From the NCBI GenBank assembly GCA_016931085.1, contig JAFGFO010000046.1, positions 1-23,659 of the forward strand: 23,659 bases of DNA, given 5' to 3'. Shown here in pieces: positions 14,605-20,799 of the stretch. Position 1 is the stretch's first letter. Each line of letters starts with the position of its first letter. Both the position numbers and the translations under genes were made by a program. This stretch comes from Thermoflexales bacterium (GTDB lineage Bacteria; Chloroflexota; Anaerolineae; Fen-1058). The notes under the pieces were generated by a model that saw nothing but the letters and a program-made list of their open reading frames with translations, did no database searches and was not told the DNA's origin.

Positions 14605-15786
14605 ATGCGCGTGACGAATCGTAGGAATCTCTACCTGTTGGCCTTTGCCTTGGTGGTCGTGATGTTGGGCTTTGGCATGGTCATCCCGGTCCTGCCCTTC
14701 TACATCGAGCGCTTTGAGGCTGGCGGCAGCGCGTTCGGCCTGTTGGTCGCCATCGCGGCACTGACCGAATTCCTGTTTGGCCCGATCTGGGGCAGCCTGT
14801 CCGACCGGACTGGCCGCAAGCCCATCTTGATGATCGGCATCTTGGGCTATGGCTTGTCCATGCTGCTTTTTGGCCTGTCGACCGAGTTGTGGATGCTGTA
14901 CGTCTCGCGGGCACTCTCAGGCGTGCTTTCTTCGGCCACACTCGCTACCGCCATGGCCTATATCGGCGACAGCACTTCAGGTACAGAGCGCGGCGGCGGG
15001 ATGGGCCTGCTGGGCGCCGCGGCCGGGGCGGGGACGATCATCGGACCTGGCATCGGCGGATTGTTTGCCAAAGGGTCGCTCTCGACCCCCTTTTTTATTG
15101 GCGCCGGGATGTCTCTCGTTTCGCTGGTGCTGACGGCGGCGCTGCTGCCCGAATCGCTGCCGCCCACCGCCCGCGCCCAGGTTACGGGCAAGATCAAGTT
15201 CATAAACCTGGGCGGCCTATGGCAGGCTATGTTCGGCCCGATCGGTTTTTTGCTGTTCTTGGCTTTCCTGGCGACCTTGGGCACGAGCAACTTTGAGGCC
15301 ATCTTTAGCCTGTACGTCGTCAAAAAACTGGATTACTCGCCTGAACGCGTGGGTGCCATCCTGACGGTGGTCGGCTTTATCGCCTTGATCGGCCGCGGTT
15401 TTCTGACAGGCCCCGTTACAAAACGTTGGGGAGAAGCTAAGGTCATCAAGACTTCCATTTTGGCCGCTGCATTGGGCTTTGTATTCTTGCTCTCGGCAAA
15501 CAGCTTTTTGGCCACATTGGCCGCTACCGGCTTTTTTGTGTTCGCCGTTACCTTCCTGCGCCCGTCTATCCACTCGCTGACCTCGCAACGCGCCGGCATT
15601 GGGCAAGGCGCGGCGCTGGGACTCAGCAATTCCTTTGTCAGCCTGGGCCGCATCGCCGGGGCGCTGTGGGCCGGCGCGATTTTTGACGTCGGGATGGATT
15701 GCCCTTATTGGAGTGGGATCGTCATGATGCTGGTCTGCTTCGTGCTGGGCACGCTTTTTCTTGAGAGAAGTTTTCGTCCGCTTTAA
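14605..15786 (+). CDS. MFS transporter, DHA1/TetA-like efflux type (393 aa)
   Basis: This inner-membrane secondary transporter is expected to have 12 helices. The loop 2-3 motif A is visible as G-x-x-S-D-R-x-G-R-K-P (about residues 62-73), and the Gly/Pro-rich motif of helix 5 as G-P-G-I-G-G-L-F (about 149-156), typical of drug:H+ antiporters such as TetA. There is no periplasmic domain or fused partner. It lies 82 bp after the PEP-enzyme gene with no obvious promoter between, so it is probably in the same operon; the ribosome-binding site (GCGAG) is weak. With a small-molecule phosphotransferase-like enzyme upstream, export or resistance is a reasonable hypothesis. The substrate cannot be read from sequence. 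Confidence 0.92.
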   Translation: MRVTNRRNLYLLAFALVVVMLGFGMVIPVLPFYIERFEAGGSAFGLLVAIAALTEFLFGPIWGSLSDRTGRKPILMIGILGYGLSMLLFGLSTELWMLYVSRALSGVLSSATLATAMAYIGDSTSGTERGGGMGLLGAAAGAGTIIGPGIGGLFAKGSLSTPFFIGAGMSLVSLVLTAALLPESLPPTARAQVTGKIKFINLGGLWQAMFGPIGFLLFLAFLATLGTSNFEAIFSLYVVKKLDYSPERVGAILTVVGFIALIGRGFLTGPVTKRWGEAKVIKTSILAAALGFVFLLSANSFLATLAATGFFVFAVTFLRPSIHSLTSQRAGIGQGAALGLSNSFVSLGRIAGALWAGAIFDVGMDCPYWSGIVMMLVCFVLGTLFLERSFRPL

Positions 15787-15824
15787 AGACATTGCCAAGA
15801 ACGAAGAATTGACATCTTGAGGCT

Positions 15825-15859
15825 TGAACCCGAAACCTTAAACGTGAAACCTGAAACTA
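15825..15859. repeat. Five tandem GAAACCT-type heptamers
   Basis: TGAACCC, GAAACCT, TAAACGT, GAAACCT and GAAACTA are head to tail in the noncoding gap after the MFS gene. The heptamer differs from the one in the LuxR gene. Confidence 0.75.
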
Positions 15860-15898
15860 TCCAATCCACGTAACTTCTCAAAAAAGCGGGACGATGGA

Positions 15899-15932
15899 AG
15901 ACTTCCGAAGTCTAAGAAGACTTCGGAAGTCT
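15899..15932. repeat. AGACTTCCGAAGTCT inverted pair, probable bidirectional terminator
   Basis: AGACTTCCGAAGTCT (15899-15913) and AGACTTCGGAAGTCT (15918-15932) are exact reverse complements separated by AAGA. The block lies between the convergent MFS and arsM genes. The same 15-mer family recurs at 18758-18823. Confidence 0.8.
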
Positions 15933-15978
15933 GGCCCGCAGCCCAAGCACCCCGAAATATTGAGATGATACCAATCCA

Positions 15979-16878
15979 CTATGCCGGCTTGCGAGCCGTG
16001 ACCTTGACGCTGGCCACTTTTTGAGCCACTTCCTGGGCTGAAACGCCAGCCTGCCCGTCATCCCCAAGGAAGAGCTGTGCCTCCTCCTCTGTCACCTGCC
16101 CGGCGCCGGCCTTGTCACGGGACACGATTTGCACGTCCGCAAAGCCTGCCGCGCGGATTTTGCCCAGGTACACGCACTCGTCGAGGGCGCCGGCGACGCA
16201 ACTGGCCCAGGCGTCCAGCCGGCTGCGGATAGCGACCGGCAAGTCGCCGTCGACCACGATGTCGGACACGCTCATCCGCCCACCAGGCCGCAGCACGCGA
16301 TAGGCTTCGCTGAAAACGGCGTCCTTGTCCGGCGATAGATTGATGACACAGTTGGAGATGATGACATCTACCGAGGAGTCGGGTAGGGGGATGTCCTCCA
16401 TTTCACCGTAGCGAAATTCGACGTTGGCCAGGCCGATCTTTTTCGCGTTGCGCTGGGCCAGCTTGATCATGTCGGGCGTCATATCCAGACCGATCACCCT
16501 GCCCTGCGGCCCAACCTTTTTGGCGGCCAGGAAGCAGTCGATGCCCCCGCCTGAACCCAGATCGAGCACAACCTCGCCGGCTTGCAGCTCGGCGATGGCG
16601 GCCGGGTTGCCGCAGCCCAATGAGACGTCGGTCACGCTGTCTGGCAGATCCGAGATTTCCTCAAGCGCGTAAAGCTTGGCGGCTGAGCCCGTGCTTTCGA
16701 CGCTTGCGGGGGAGGGGCCACAGCAGCTTGGCTGGCTCGTTTTCGATGGGCCGCAGCAGCTTGCCGGTGCCGGTTTATTGTCCGCGCTGTCTGGGGCGGC
16801 TTCGAAACGGCGGGCGATATCGCCGTAGGTTTGGCGCACGGCGGTCTTGATCGTGTTATCAGTTACTGTCTTACTCAT
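15979..16878 (-). CDS. arsM: Arsenite S-adenosylmethionine methyltransferase (299 aa)
   Basis: The enzyme methylates trivalent arsenic with S-adenosylmethionine. The SAM site is V-V-L-D-L-G-S-G-G-G-I-D-C-F-L-A with V-I-G-L-D-M-T-P-D-M downstream. ArsM hallmarks are S-L-G-C-G-N-P, the cysteine in G-G-G-I-D-C-F, S-N-C-V-I-N-L-S and A-S-C-V-A-G-A-L, which supply the arsenic-binding thiols. The N-terminal region has two S-C-C-G-P-S motifs about 12 residues apart, an additional thiol cluster. The ATG at 16878 is preferred because GGGAGAA stands 5 nt upstream; an in-frame ATG at 16959 is longer but lies upstream of the predicted start of transcription. No arsR, arsB or arsC gene is in the window. 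A strong promoter and a dyad operator candidate precede it. Confidence 0.93.
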   Translation of the reverse strand: MSKTVTDNTIKTAVRQTYGDIARRFEAAPDSADNKPAPASCCGPSKTSQPSCCGPSPASVESTGSAAKLYALEEISDLPDSVTDVSLGCGNPAAIAELQAGEVVLDLGSGGGIDCFLAAKKVGPQGRVIGLDMTPDMIKLAQRNAKKIGLANVEFRYGEMEDIPLPDSSVDVIISNCVINLSPDKDAVFSEAYRVLRPGGRMSVSDIVVDGDLPVAIRSRLDAWASCVAGALDECVYLGKIRAAGFADVQIVSRDKAGAGQVTEEEAQLFLGDDGQAGVSAQEVAQKVASVKVTARKPA

Positions 16879-16925
16879 GCCTATTCTCCCTTGTGTATTC
16901 GAATCCCTGTATGCAATGAAAACAA

Positions 16926-16949
16926 ATAGATGATTGTACATACGTCTAT
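16926..16949. promoter_or_regulatory. Dyad operator candidate at the arsM start site
   Basis: ATAGA (16926-16930) and TCTAT (16945-16949) flank a central TGTACA; 9 of 12 pairs over the 24 bp are symmetric. It begins next to the -10 box and covers the expected start near 16943, as ArsR/SmtB-type operators often do. Confidence 0.5.
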
Positions 16950-16978
16950 ATAATAGCACGCTTCTTGCAACTTGTCAA
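16950..16978 (-). promoter_or_regulatory. Strong sigma-70 promoter of arsM
   Basis: On the minus strand there is a perfect TTGACA (16978-16973), exactly 17 bp, then TATTAT (16955-16950). It is the closest match to consensus in the window. Confidence 0.75.
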
Positions 16979-16995
16979 GGTTAACCTGAATGTCT

Positions 16996-17127
16996 TAGGG
17001 CAATCGCATCTAGGGGGATGAAGCCAAATGTGCATTTTATCGCGACCTTCGACCCTTTTGCCCTGGCACGACGACTATATTAATAATATTGGTGTGGGCG
17101 GTTGCGAAACAAGATGCGATTGCCCTA
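16996..17127. mobile_element. 132-bp MITE-like element with perfect 16-bp terminal inverted repeats
   Basis: TAGGGCAATCGCATCT (16996-17011) and AGATGCGATTGCCCTA (17112-17127) are exact inverted repeats around about 100 bp of A/T-richer noncoding DNA. Each end carries TA, so the element may be a TA-flanked insertion of the IS630/Tc1-mariner type with 14-bp inverted repeats inside the TA pair. It has no transposase. The IS family is not identified. Confidence 0.7.
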
Positions 17128-17197
17128 GCCATCGTCGGCGCATGTCACTTTGGGGGCAAGTGCTTGCTCGACCAAGCGCTTACCTCCTCTGGCAGCA

Positions 17198-17246
17198 GCA
17201 GTTTGGGCGCAGCCCAAGACTGCGTCGGTTCGGCAAAGCCGAACCG
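17198..17246. repeat. Composite double-hairpin repeat, copy 1
   Basis: Hairpin A (17198-17223, GCAGT...ACTGC arms with one bulge), then GT, then hairpin B CGGTTCGGC-AAA-GCCGAACCG (17226-17246). Copy 2 at 17751-17800 has the same A-GT-B order on the other strand. The copies flank the cupin gene and its promoter. Confidence 0.8.
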
Positions 17247-17263
17247 CGTCATCGTCGACCCTG

Positions 17264-17292
17264 TTGCGTGTTGCGCCTAAAAGTGGTATACT
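17264..17292 (+). promoter_or_regulatory. Candidate promoter of the cupin/DJ-1/tautomerase/ThDP cassette
   Basis: TTGCGT (17264-17269), a 17-bp spacer and TATACT (17287-17292). Transcription should start near 17299, giving a leader of about 110 nt that opens with the hairpin at 17300-17323. Confidence 0.5.
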
Positions 17293-17299
17293 AATAACG

Positions 17300-17382
17300 G
17301 CATGGATCGAGTTGGATCCATGCACCTGATCCGACCTGAAGCCCGGCGGTTCTTGTTGGCCAAAAAGCGTTGTAGCCGCCGT
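17300..17382 (+). promoter_or_regulatory. Structured 5' leader of the cupin gene
   Basis: GCATGGATC (17300-17308) pairs perfectly with GATCCATGC (17315-17323). Further on, GGCGGTT and AGCCGCC (about 17346-17382) can pair with one G-U. No known riboswitch core was recognised and there is no U-run after either stem, so regulation by this leader is only possible. Confidence 0.35.
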
Positions 17383-17410
17383 TACATTCTTCACACAGAA
17401 GGAGGTGCTC

Positions 17411-17749
17411 TTGATCTGTCACCACGAAAAAATAGAAAAAATGGATTTTGACGAAGGAGTGCTTCTCCAGATTCTGGGTGCCGGCCAAAACATGAACGTT
17501 TTGCACTGGAACATGGCGGACAAGAGTGTCGTCAGGCTGCATGCCCATCCAGAAGAGCAATTCGGCTACGTTATCAAGGGTGGATTTGAAATAAGCATGG
17601 AGGGCCAGATCTTTATTCTTAAAGCCGGAGACGCTTACTTCATCCCGCCGAACGTGGAACATTCGTTTGTAGCCATCGGCGAGACCGAGGCTATCGACGT
17701 ATTCAGTCCCATCAAGGAGGAAATTCCAGGAAAAGTAAAGTTAGTCTAG
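17411..17749 (+). CDS. Single-domain cupin protein (112 aa)
   Basis: This is a small beta-barrel protein of the cupin_2 type. Motif 1 is H-A-H-P-E-E-Q-F-G-Y-V-I-K-G and motif 2 is A-G-D-A-Y-F-I-P-P-N-V-E-H-S-F; the two His and Glu of the first and the His of the second form the usual metal site. The TTG at 17411 is the likely start because AAGGAGG (17399-17405) lies 5 nt upstream; the in-frame GTG at 17405 overlaps that ribosome-binding site and is unlikely. It heads the cassette with the DJ-1-like, tautomerase and ThDP genes. Such small cupins may be enzymes (isomerases, dioxygenases) or sensors. The substrate is unknown. Confidence 0.88.
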   Translation: MICHHEKIEKMDFDEGVLLQILGAGQNMNVLHWNMADKSVVRLHAHPEEQFGYVIKGGFEISMEGQIFILKAGDAYFIPPNVEHSFVAIGETEAIDVFSPIKEEIPGKVKLV

Positions 17750-17750
17750 G

Positions 17751-17800
17751 CGGTTCGGCAAAGCCGAACCGACGCAGTTTTGACCTTCGGCCAAAACTGC
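17751..17800. repeat. Composite double-hairpin repeat, copy 2 (inverted)
   Basis: CGGTTCGGC-AAA-GCCGAACCG (17751-17771), then AC, then GCAGTTTTG (17774-17782) pairing with CAAAACTGC (17792-17800). Read on the minus strand it has the A-GT-B order of copy 1. It starts 2 bp after the cupin stop and separates it from the DJ-1-like gene. Confidence 0.85.
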
Positions 17801-17834
17801 GGCAAAGCAAAAAAAGAAGAAAGGAGAAAACAAA

Positions 17835-18620
17835 ATGGCTAAAGTTTTAATTCTGGCAACCAATTACGGCACTTGGGGTGAGGAATTGCAAGCTCCTTGG
17901 GATGTCATCACGCAGGCAGGCCACGCCGTGACATTAGCTACGCCGCGGGGCAAGAAACCCTTGCCCCTGGTGGTCAGCATCGACCCTGATTTTGTGGATC
18001 CGATTCAGCACTGCAAGACCAATCCGCCCGAAGTCTGCGCCAGGATCAAGGCGCTCACAGATGGAGACGAGTGGGCCCATTCCATTAAATTTGAGGACGC
18101 CAAAATGGCGAATTACGACGCCATCGTCCTTACCGGCGGTTTGGGCGCGATGATTGACATGTGCAACAGTGTCCACGTGCACAATTTGCTCCTCGACGCG
18201 TACTACTCGAACAAGCTCATCGGCGCGCTGTGCTATGCCATCACGGCGCTCGCCTTTACGCGCGACGCCAGGAACAAGTACAGGAGCATTATCTACGGGA
18301 AAAAGGTGACGGCTCATCCCAGGGATTGGGATTTCCTCGGCTTCGACTTCACCTATCCGATGTATGGGGAAACCGAGGACAACAAGCACACCGATGTCAT
18401 CACGCCGGGATTCCTGTGGCCGGCCGAGGACGTCACCCGCGACGCCGTGGGACCGGACGGCGAATGCCTCTGCTTCCCAGACACCACGAACCGCGAGAAC
18501 CCTTGCGTGGTATACGATTGGCCATTCATAACCGGCACTTCCGTGGAATCCTCGATCGCTTACGGCAAAAAGATCGTGGAAGTGTTGCAGAGACGGGAAA
18601 AGGGGTTGGCGTATCTTTAG
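17835..18620 (+). CDS. DJ-1/PfpI (Hsp31-like) family protein (261 aa)
   Basis: The fold is of the class I glutamine amidotransferase/DJ-1 superfamily. The N-terminal strand K-V-L-I-L-A-T-N and the E-E-L-Q-A-P-W-D segment (acidic residues 16-17) fit the Hsp31-like group. V-L-T-G-G-L-G-A-M-I-D at about 98-108 corresponds to the G-G-H-G-A-M-x-D loop, with Leu in place of His. The nucleophile elbow is A-L-C-Y-A-I-T-A-L (Cys133). Hsp31-like proteins usually have Cys-His here; Cys-Tyr is a deviation in the active site. Relatives act as chaperones, glyoxalase III, deglycases or isocyanide hydratases, so no reaction is assigned. AAGGAG lies 8 nt before the ATG. The last part (about 228-255) resembles the family's I-T-G-x-x-x-x-S-S ending. 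Confidence 0.88.
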   Translation: MAKVLILATNYGTWGEELQAPWDVITQAGHAVTLATPRGKKPLPLVVSIDPDFVDPIQHCKTNPPEVCARIKALTDGDEWAHSIKFEDAKMANYDAIVLTGGLGAMIDMCNSVHVHNLLLDAYYSNKLIGALCYAITALAFTRDARNKYRSIIYGKKVTAHPRDWDFLGFDFTYPMYGETEDNKHTDVITPGFLWPAEDVTRDAVGPDGECLCFPDTTNRENPCVVYDWPFITGTSVESSIAYGKKIVEVLQRREKGLAYL

Positions 18621-18646
18621 GAGTCTGTTGGAGAGAGCGATTTTCC

Positions 18647-18679
18647 ACCTTCCCGAAAGCTCAAAGCTTTCGGGAAGGT
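18647..18679. repeat. Perfect 15-bp hairpin after the DJ-1-like gene
   Basis: ACCTTCCCGAAAGCT (18647-18661) and AGCTTTCGGGAAGGT (18665-18679) are exact inverted arms around CAA. There is no U-run, so it may be an mRNA-stabilising or REP-like hairpin rather than a terminator. Confidence 0.75.
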
Positions 18680-18693
18680 AAGCTCATCAGAAC

Positions 18694-18823
18694 GTCTCTC
18701 CGACAACCTGCCAGGTCTGGGGACACGTCTTTTTCGTTCGAGCCAATTCCCCACCGCAGACTTCCGAAGCCTGGCCCGTTTTACCCCACTTCTGTCCAGC
18801 ATGCGGGGAGACTTCGGAAGTCT
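18694..18823. repeat. Mosaic of short repeats between the DJ-1-like and tautomerase genes
   Basis: GTCTCTCCGACAA (18694-18706) matches 65-77. Then ACCTGCCAGGT (about 18706-18716) recalls the AAGACCTG family. AGACTTCCGAAG (18758-18769) pairs with the last 12 bases of AGACTTCGGAAGTCT (18809-18823), the family also seen at 15899-15932. No gene or promoter was recognised in this stretch of about 230 bp. Confidence 0.65.
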
Positions 18824-18847
18824 TTCAAAGATTGGAGGTGAAGAGAA

Positions 18848-19078
18848 ATGCCTGCTATTACTATTCAGAGCCTGGAGCTCACCGACGAGCAGAAAGAAAT
18901 CCTGGCCGACAAATACATCACGATTTTCTCCGAAGTGACCCGCGTGCCTAAGGATCGCATTTACCTGTTCTTCGATGGATACAGCCTGGACAATGCTGCC
19001 ACGGACGGGATACTTTTCTCGAAAAGGCCGCCCAAACTTGCCATCGGCAAATTCAGTCAGCCCAAGCGAGAGGAATAA
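18848..19078 (+). CDS. Tautomerase superfamily protein (4-oxalocrotonate tautomerase-like, 76 aa)
   Basis: The protein starts M-P-A-I-T-I, so removal of Met exposes the catalytic N-terminal proline of the tautomerase superfamily. The following L-T-D-E-Q-K-E-I-L-A-D-K-Y and V-P-K-D-R-I-Y-L-F-F match the helix and second strand of the 60-80-residue 4-oxalocrotonate tautomerase-type subunits, which assemble as oligomers. The region after it diverges from the usual G-G family ending. GGAGG lies about 9 nt upstream. The ThDP enzyme starts 2 bp after its stop codon, so the two are surely co-translated and may act on the same keto/enol substrate. The specific substrate is unknown. Confidence 0.87.
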   Translation: MPAITIQSLELTDEQKEILADKYITIFSEVTRVPKDRIYLFFDGYSLDNAATDGILFSKRPPKLAIGKFSQPKREE

Positions 19079-19080
19079 CC

Positions 19081-20733
19081 ATGGACGTTAACCAATCCAT
19101 CGTCAAAACGCTCGAGGCGCTTGGCGTGGATCACGTCTTCGGCGGTTCCGGCCAGGTCAATGCCTCTATGTTGTTGGCTTTGAGAGATTCGAGGCAAATC
19201 AAGACGCTGATCGTGCGCAATGAACAAGCTGCCTCTTTTATGGCTTGCGGCTATTCCATGTTCTCCGATAAACTGGGCGTGTGTTTTGCTACCGGCGGGC
19301 CAGGCGCCTTTAACTTGTTTTCCGGAATGGCCGTGGCTTACTATGACTCCCTGCCCGTGTTAGGGATCACGGGCTACACGTCTGCCGGCGCCAGGGGGAA
19401 AGGTGCCCTCAACGAATCCACGGGCTTGAACAGGACTCCGGATTCCCACAAGATGTTCGCCGCCACCACCAAGAAGGCTTATATCCTCGAAGATCCCGAC
19501 CAGACCTGCGATATCCTGGAAGAGGCTATCAATATCGCTTTCGAGGGACGACCTGGGCCCGTGCATATTCACATCCCCAAGGACGTGACGGGGGCCACCG
19601 TCAGCAACTTTAGAGAGATCAAGCTGGAGGTCAAGCCTGCTTTGCCGCAAGAGAAGAAAATAAGGGCCTTTGCCGACAGGCTGGCCAAAGCCATGGCCGG
19701 GAAAGAACAGACGGCGGTCCTGATCGGCTACGGAGCGGTCAGGAGTCACGCCGAAAAAGAGCTGCTGGAGTTTGTCGAAAGATTTCAGCTTCCCTTCATG
19801 ACCACGATGGATGCCAAGGGCATCTTGCCAGAAGATCACCCGCTCTCGCTGGGAGTCTACGGCACCGCCGGCGACCCCGGCGCCAGGAGATATTTTGACG
19901 GCGCCAGTCTCATTTTGGCGCTGGGCAATTCCTTCGCCGAGAACGCCACCTTTGCCTTCAAGCCAGACTTGTATCAGAACAAGACCTTGATGCATGTCAA
20001 CATTGACGGGAACGAGATCGGCAAGGTGTACGAAGCCGACTTTGGCATGGTCAGCGATGTCAAGCTGGCCGTCGCCGGCATCATGAGGGCGCTTGCCGGA
20101 CAGGTGGGTGCCGTGGAGCCAAGGCAAATCGACAAGGAAAAGTGGCACGACATGCCCATCGACTACGGCGGCGCTAAAGTTCACCCGGGCGAAATGGTCA
20201 AGCTTATCTCCAGGAATCTGCCGGAGAACAGCATCGTGCTGGGCGACGCCGGTTCGCACATGTTATGGCTGAATTGTTATCTGCAATTGACCAAGAATCA
20301 AAGATACCAGAACCCAGGCAGTTTCGGCCCCATGGCCAGCCATACGAATGGCGCGATCGGGGTGAAGTGCGCCCATCCCGATAAGCACGTGATTGCCGGC
20401 GTCGGCGACGGCTGCTACCTGATGGCTGGTTTCGAGCTGTTGACCGCCGTTCAGTATAATATCCCTGTCGTGTGGGTGATCTTCAATAATGGCGAATTCA
20501 ACGTTATCAAAAAGTTCCTGATTAACATGTATGGCGAGCACGCCTTCATGCAGTTTGGCAACCCGGATTACGTTGCCTATGCCAAGGCTTGCGGGGCCGA
20601 AGGGCACAGGGTGGAAAAGCTGGAAGACTTTGAGCCAGCCTTCGTCACGGCCCTGAAATCGAACCGGCCGACCTTGATCGATGTCGCGGTCGAGTCGGAA
20701 GTTTACCCACCTTTTAGCCTAGCTCGCGTATAG
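19081..20733 (+). CDS. Thiamine-diphosphate-dependent enzyme, acetolactate synthase-like (550 aa)
   Basis: It has the three-domain build of the POX/acetolactate-synthase family. The N-terminal Pyr domain has the catalytic glutamate in V-R-N-E-Q-A-A (Glu48) and G-G-P-G-A-F-N. The central domain (about 195-330) is of the TPP_enzyme_M type (L-I-G-Y-G-A ... L-A-L-G-N-S-F). The C-terminal PP domain holds the ThDP/Mg motif G-D-G (442-444) with N-N (469-470), the usual spacing. Members decarboxylate 2-oxo acids and either release an aldehyde or join it to another carbonyl compound. No small regulatory subunit gene (ilvN type) is present and the neighbours are not branched-chain amino-acid genes, so a biosynthetic acetolactate synthase is less likely. 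The reaction is not determined. Confidence 0.9.
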   Translation: MDVNQSIVKTLEALGVDHVFGGSGQVNASMLLALRDSRQIKTLIVRNEQAASFMACGYSMFSDKLGVCFATGGPGAFNLFSGMAVAYYDSLPVLGITGYTSAGARGKGALNESTGLNRTPDSHKMFAATTKKAYILEDPDQTCDILEEAINIAFEGRPGPVHIHIPKDVTGATVSNFREIKLEVKPALPQEKKIRAFADRLAKAMAGKEQTAVLIGYGAVRSHAEKELLEFVERFQLPFMTTMDAKGILPEDHPLSLGVYGTAGDPGARRYFDGASLILALGNSFAENATFAFKPDLYQNKTLMHVNIDGNEIGKVYEADFGMVSDVKLAVAGIMRALAGQVGAVEPRQIDKEKWHDMPIDYGGAKVHPGEMVKLISRNLPENSIVLGDAGSHMLWLNCYLQLTKNQRYQNPGSFGPMASHTNGAIGVKCAHPDKHVIAGVGDGCYLMAGFELLTAVQYNIPVVWVIFNNGEFNVIKKFLINMYGEHAFMQFGNPDYVAYAKACGAEGHRVEKLEDFEPAFVTALKSNRPTLIDVAVESEVYPPFSLARV

Positions 20734-20799
20734 ATTGCCCACTTCAGGTGCGCACAGCGCAGATGGCAGCGGGCGATTCTCATGGAAAGGAGGTACAGA

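Noticed and set aside
17028..17294. Small open frames between arsM and the cupin gene
   Set aside because: They run through the MITE-like element and hairpins and have no ribosome-binding site or protein character.
17300..17400. TPP riboswitch upstream of the cassette that includes a ThDP enzyme
   Set aside because: An ACCTGATCCG string recalls part of the motif, but the CTGAGA core and the paired arms are missing.
19360..20259. Minus-strand open frame within the ThDP gene
   Set aside because: Antisense shadow; the plus strand carries the ThDP motifs.
19081..20733. Naming the ThDP enzyme ilvB
   Set aside because: No regulatory subunit or branched-chain pathway genes are nearby, and the family has many substrates.
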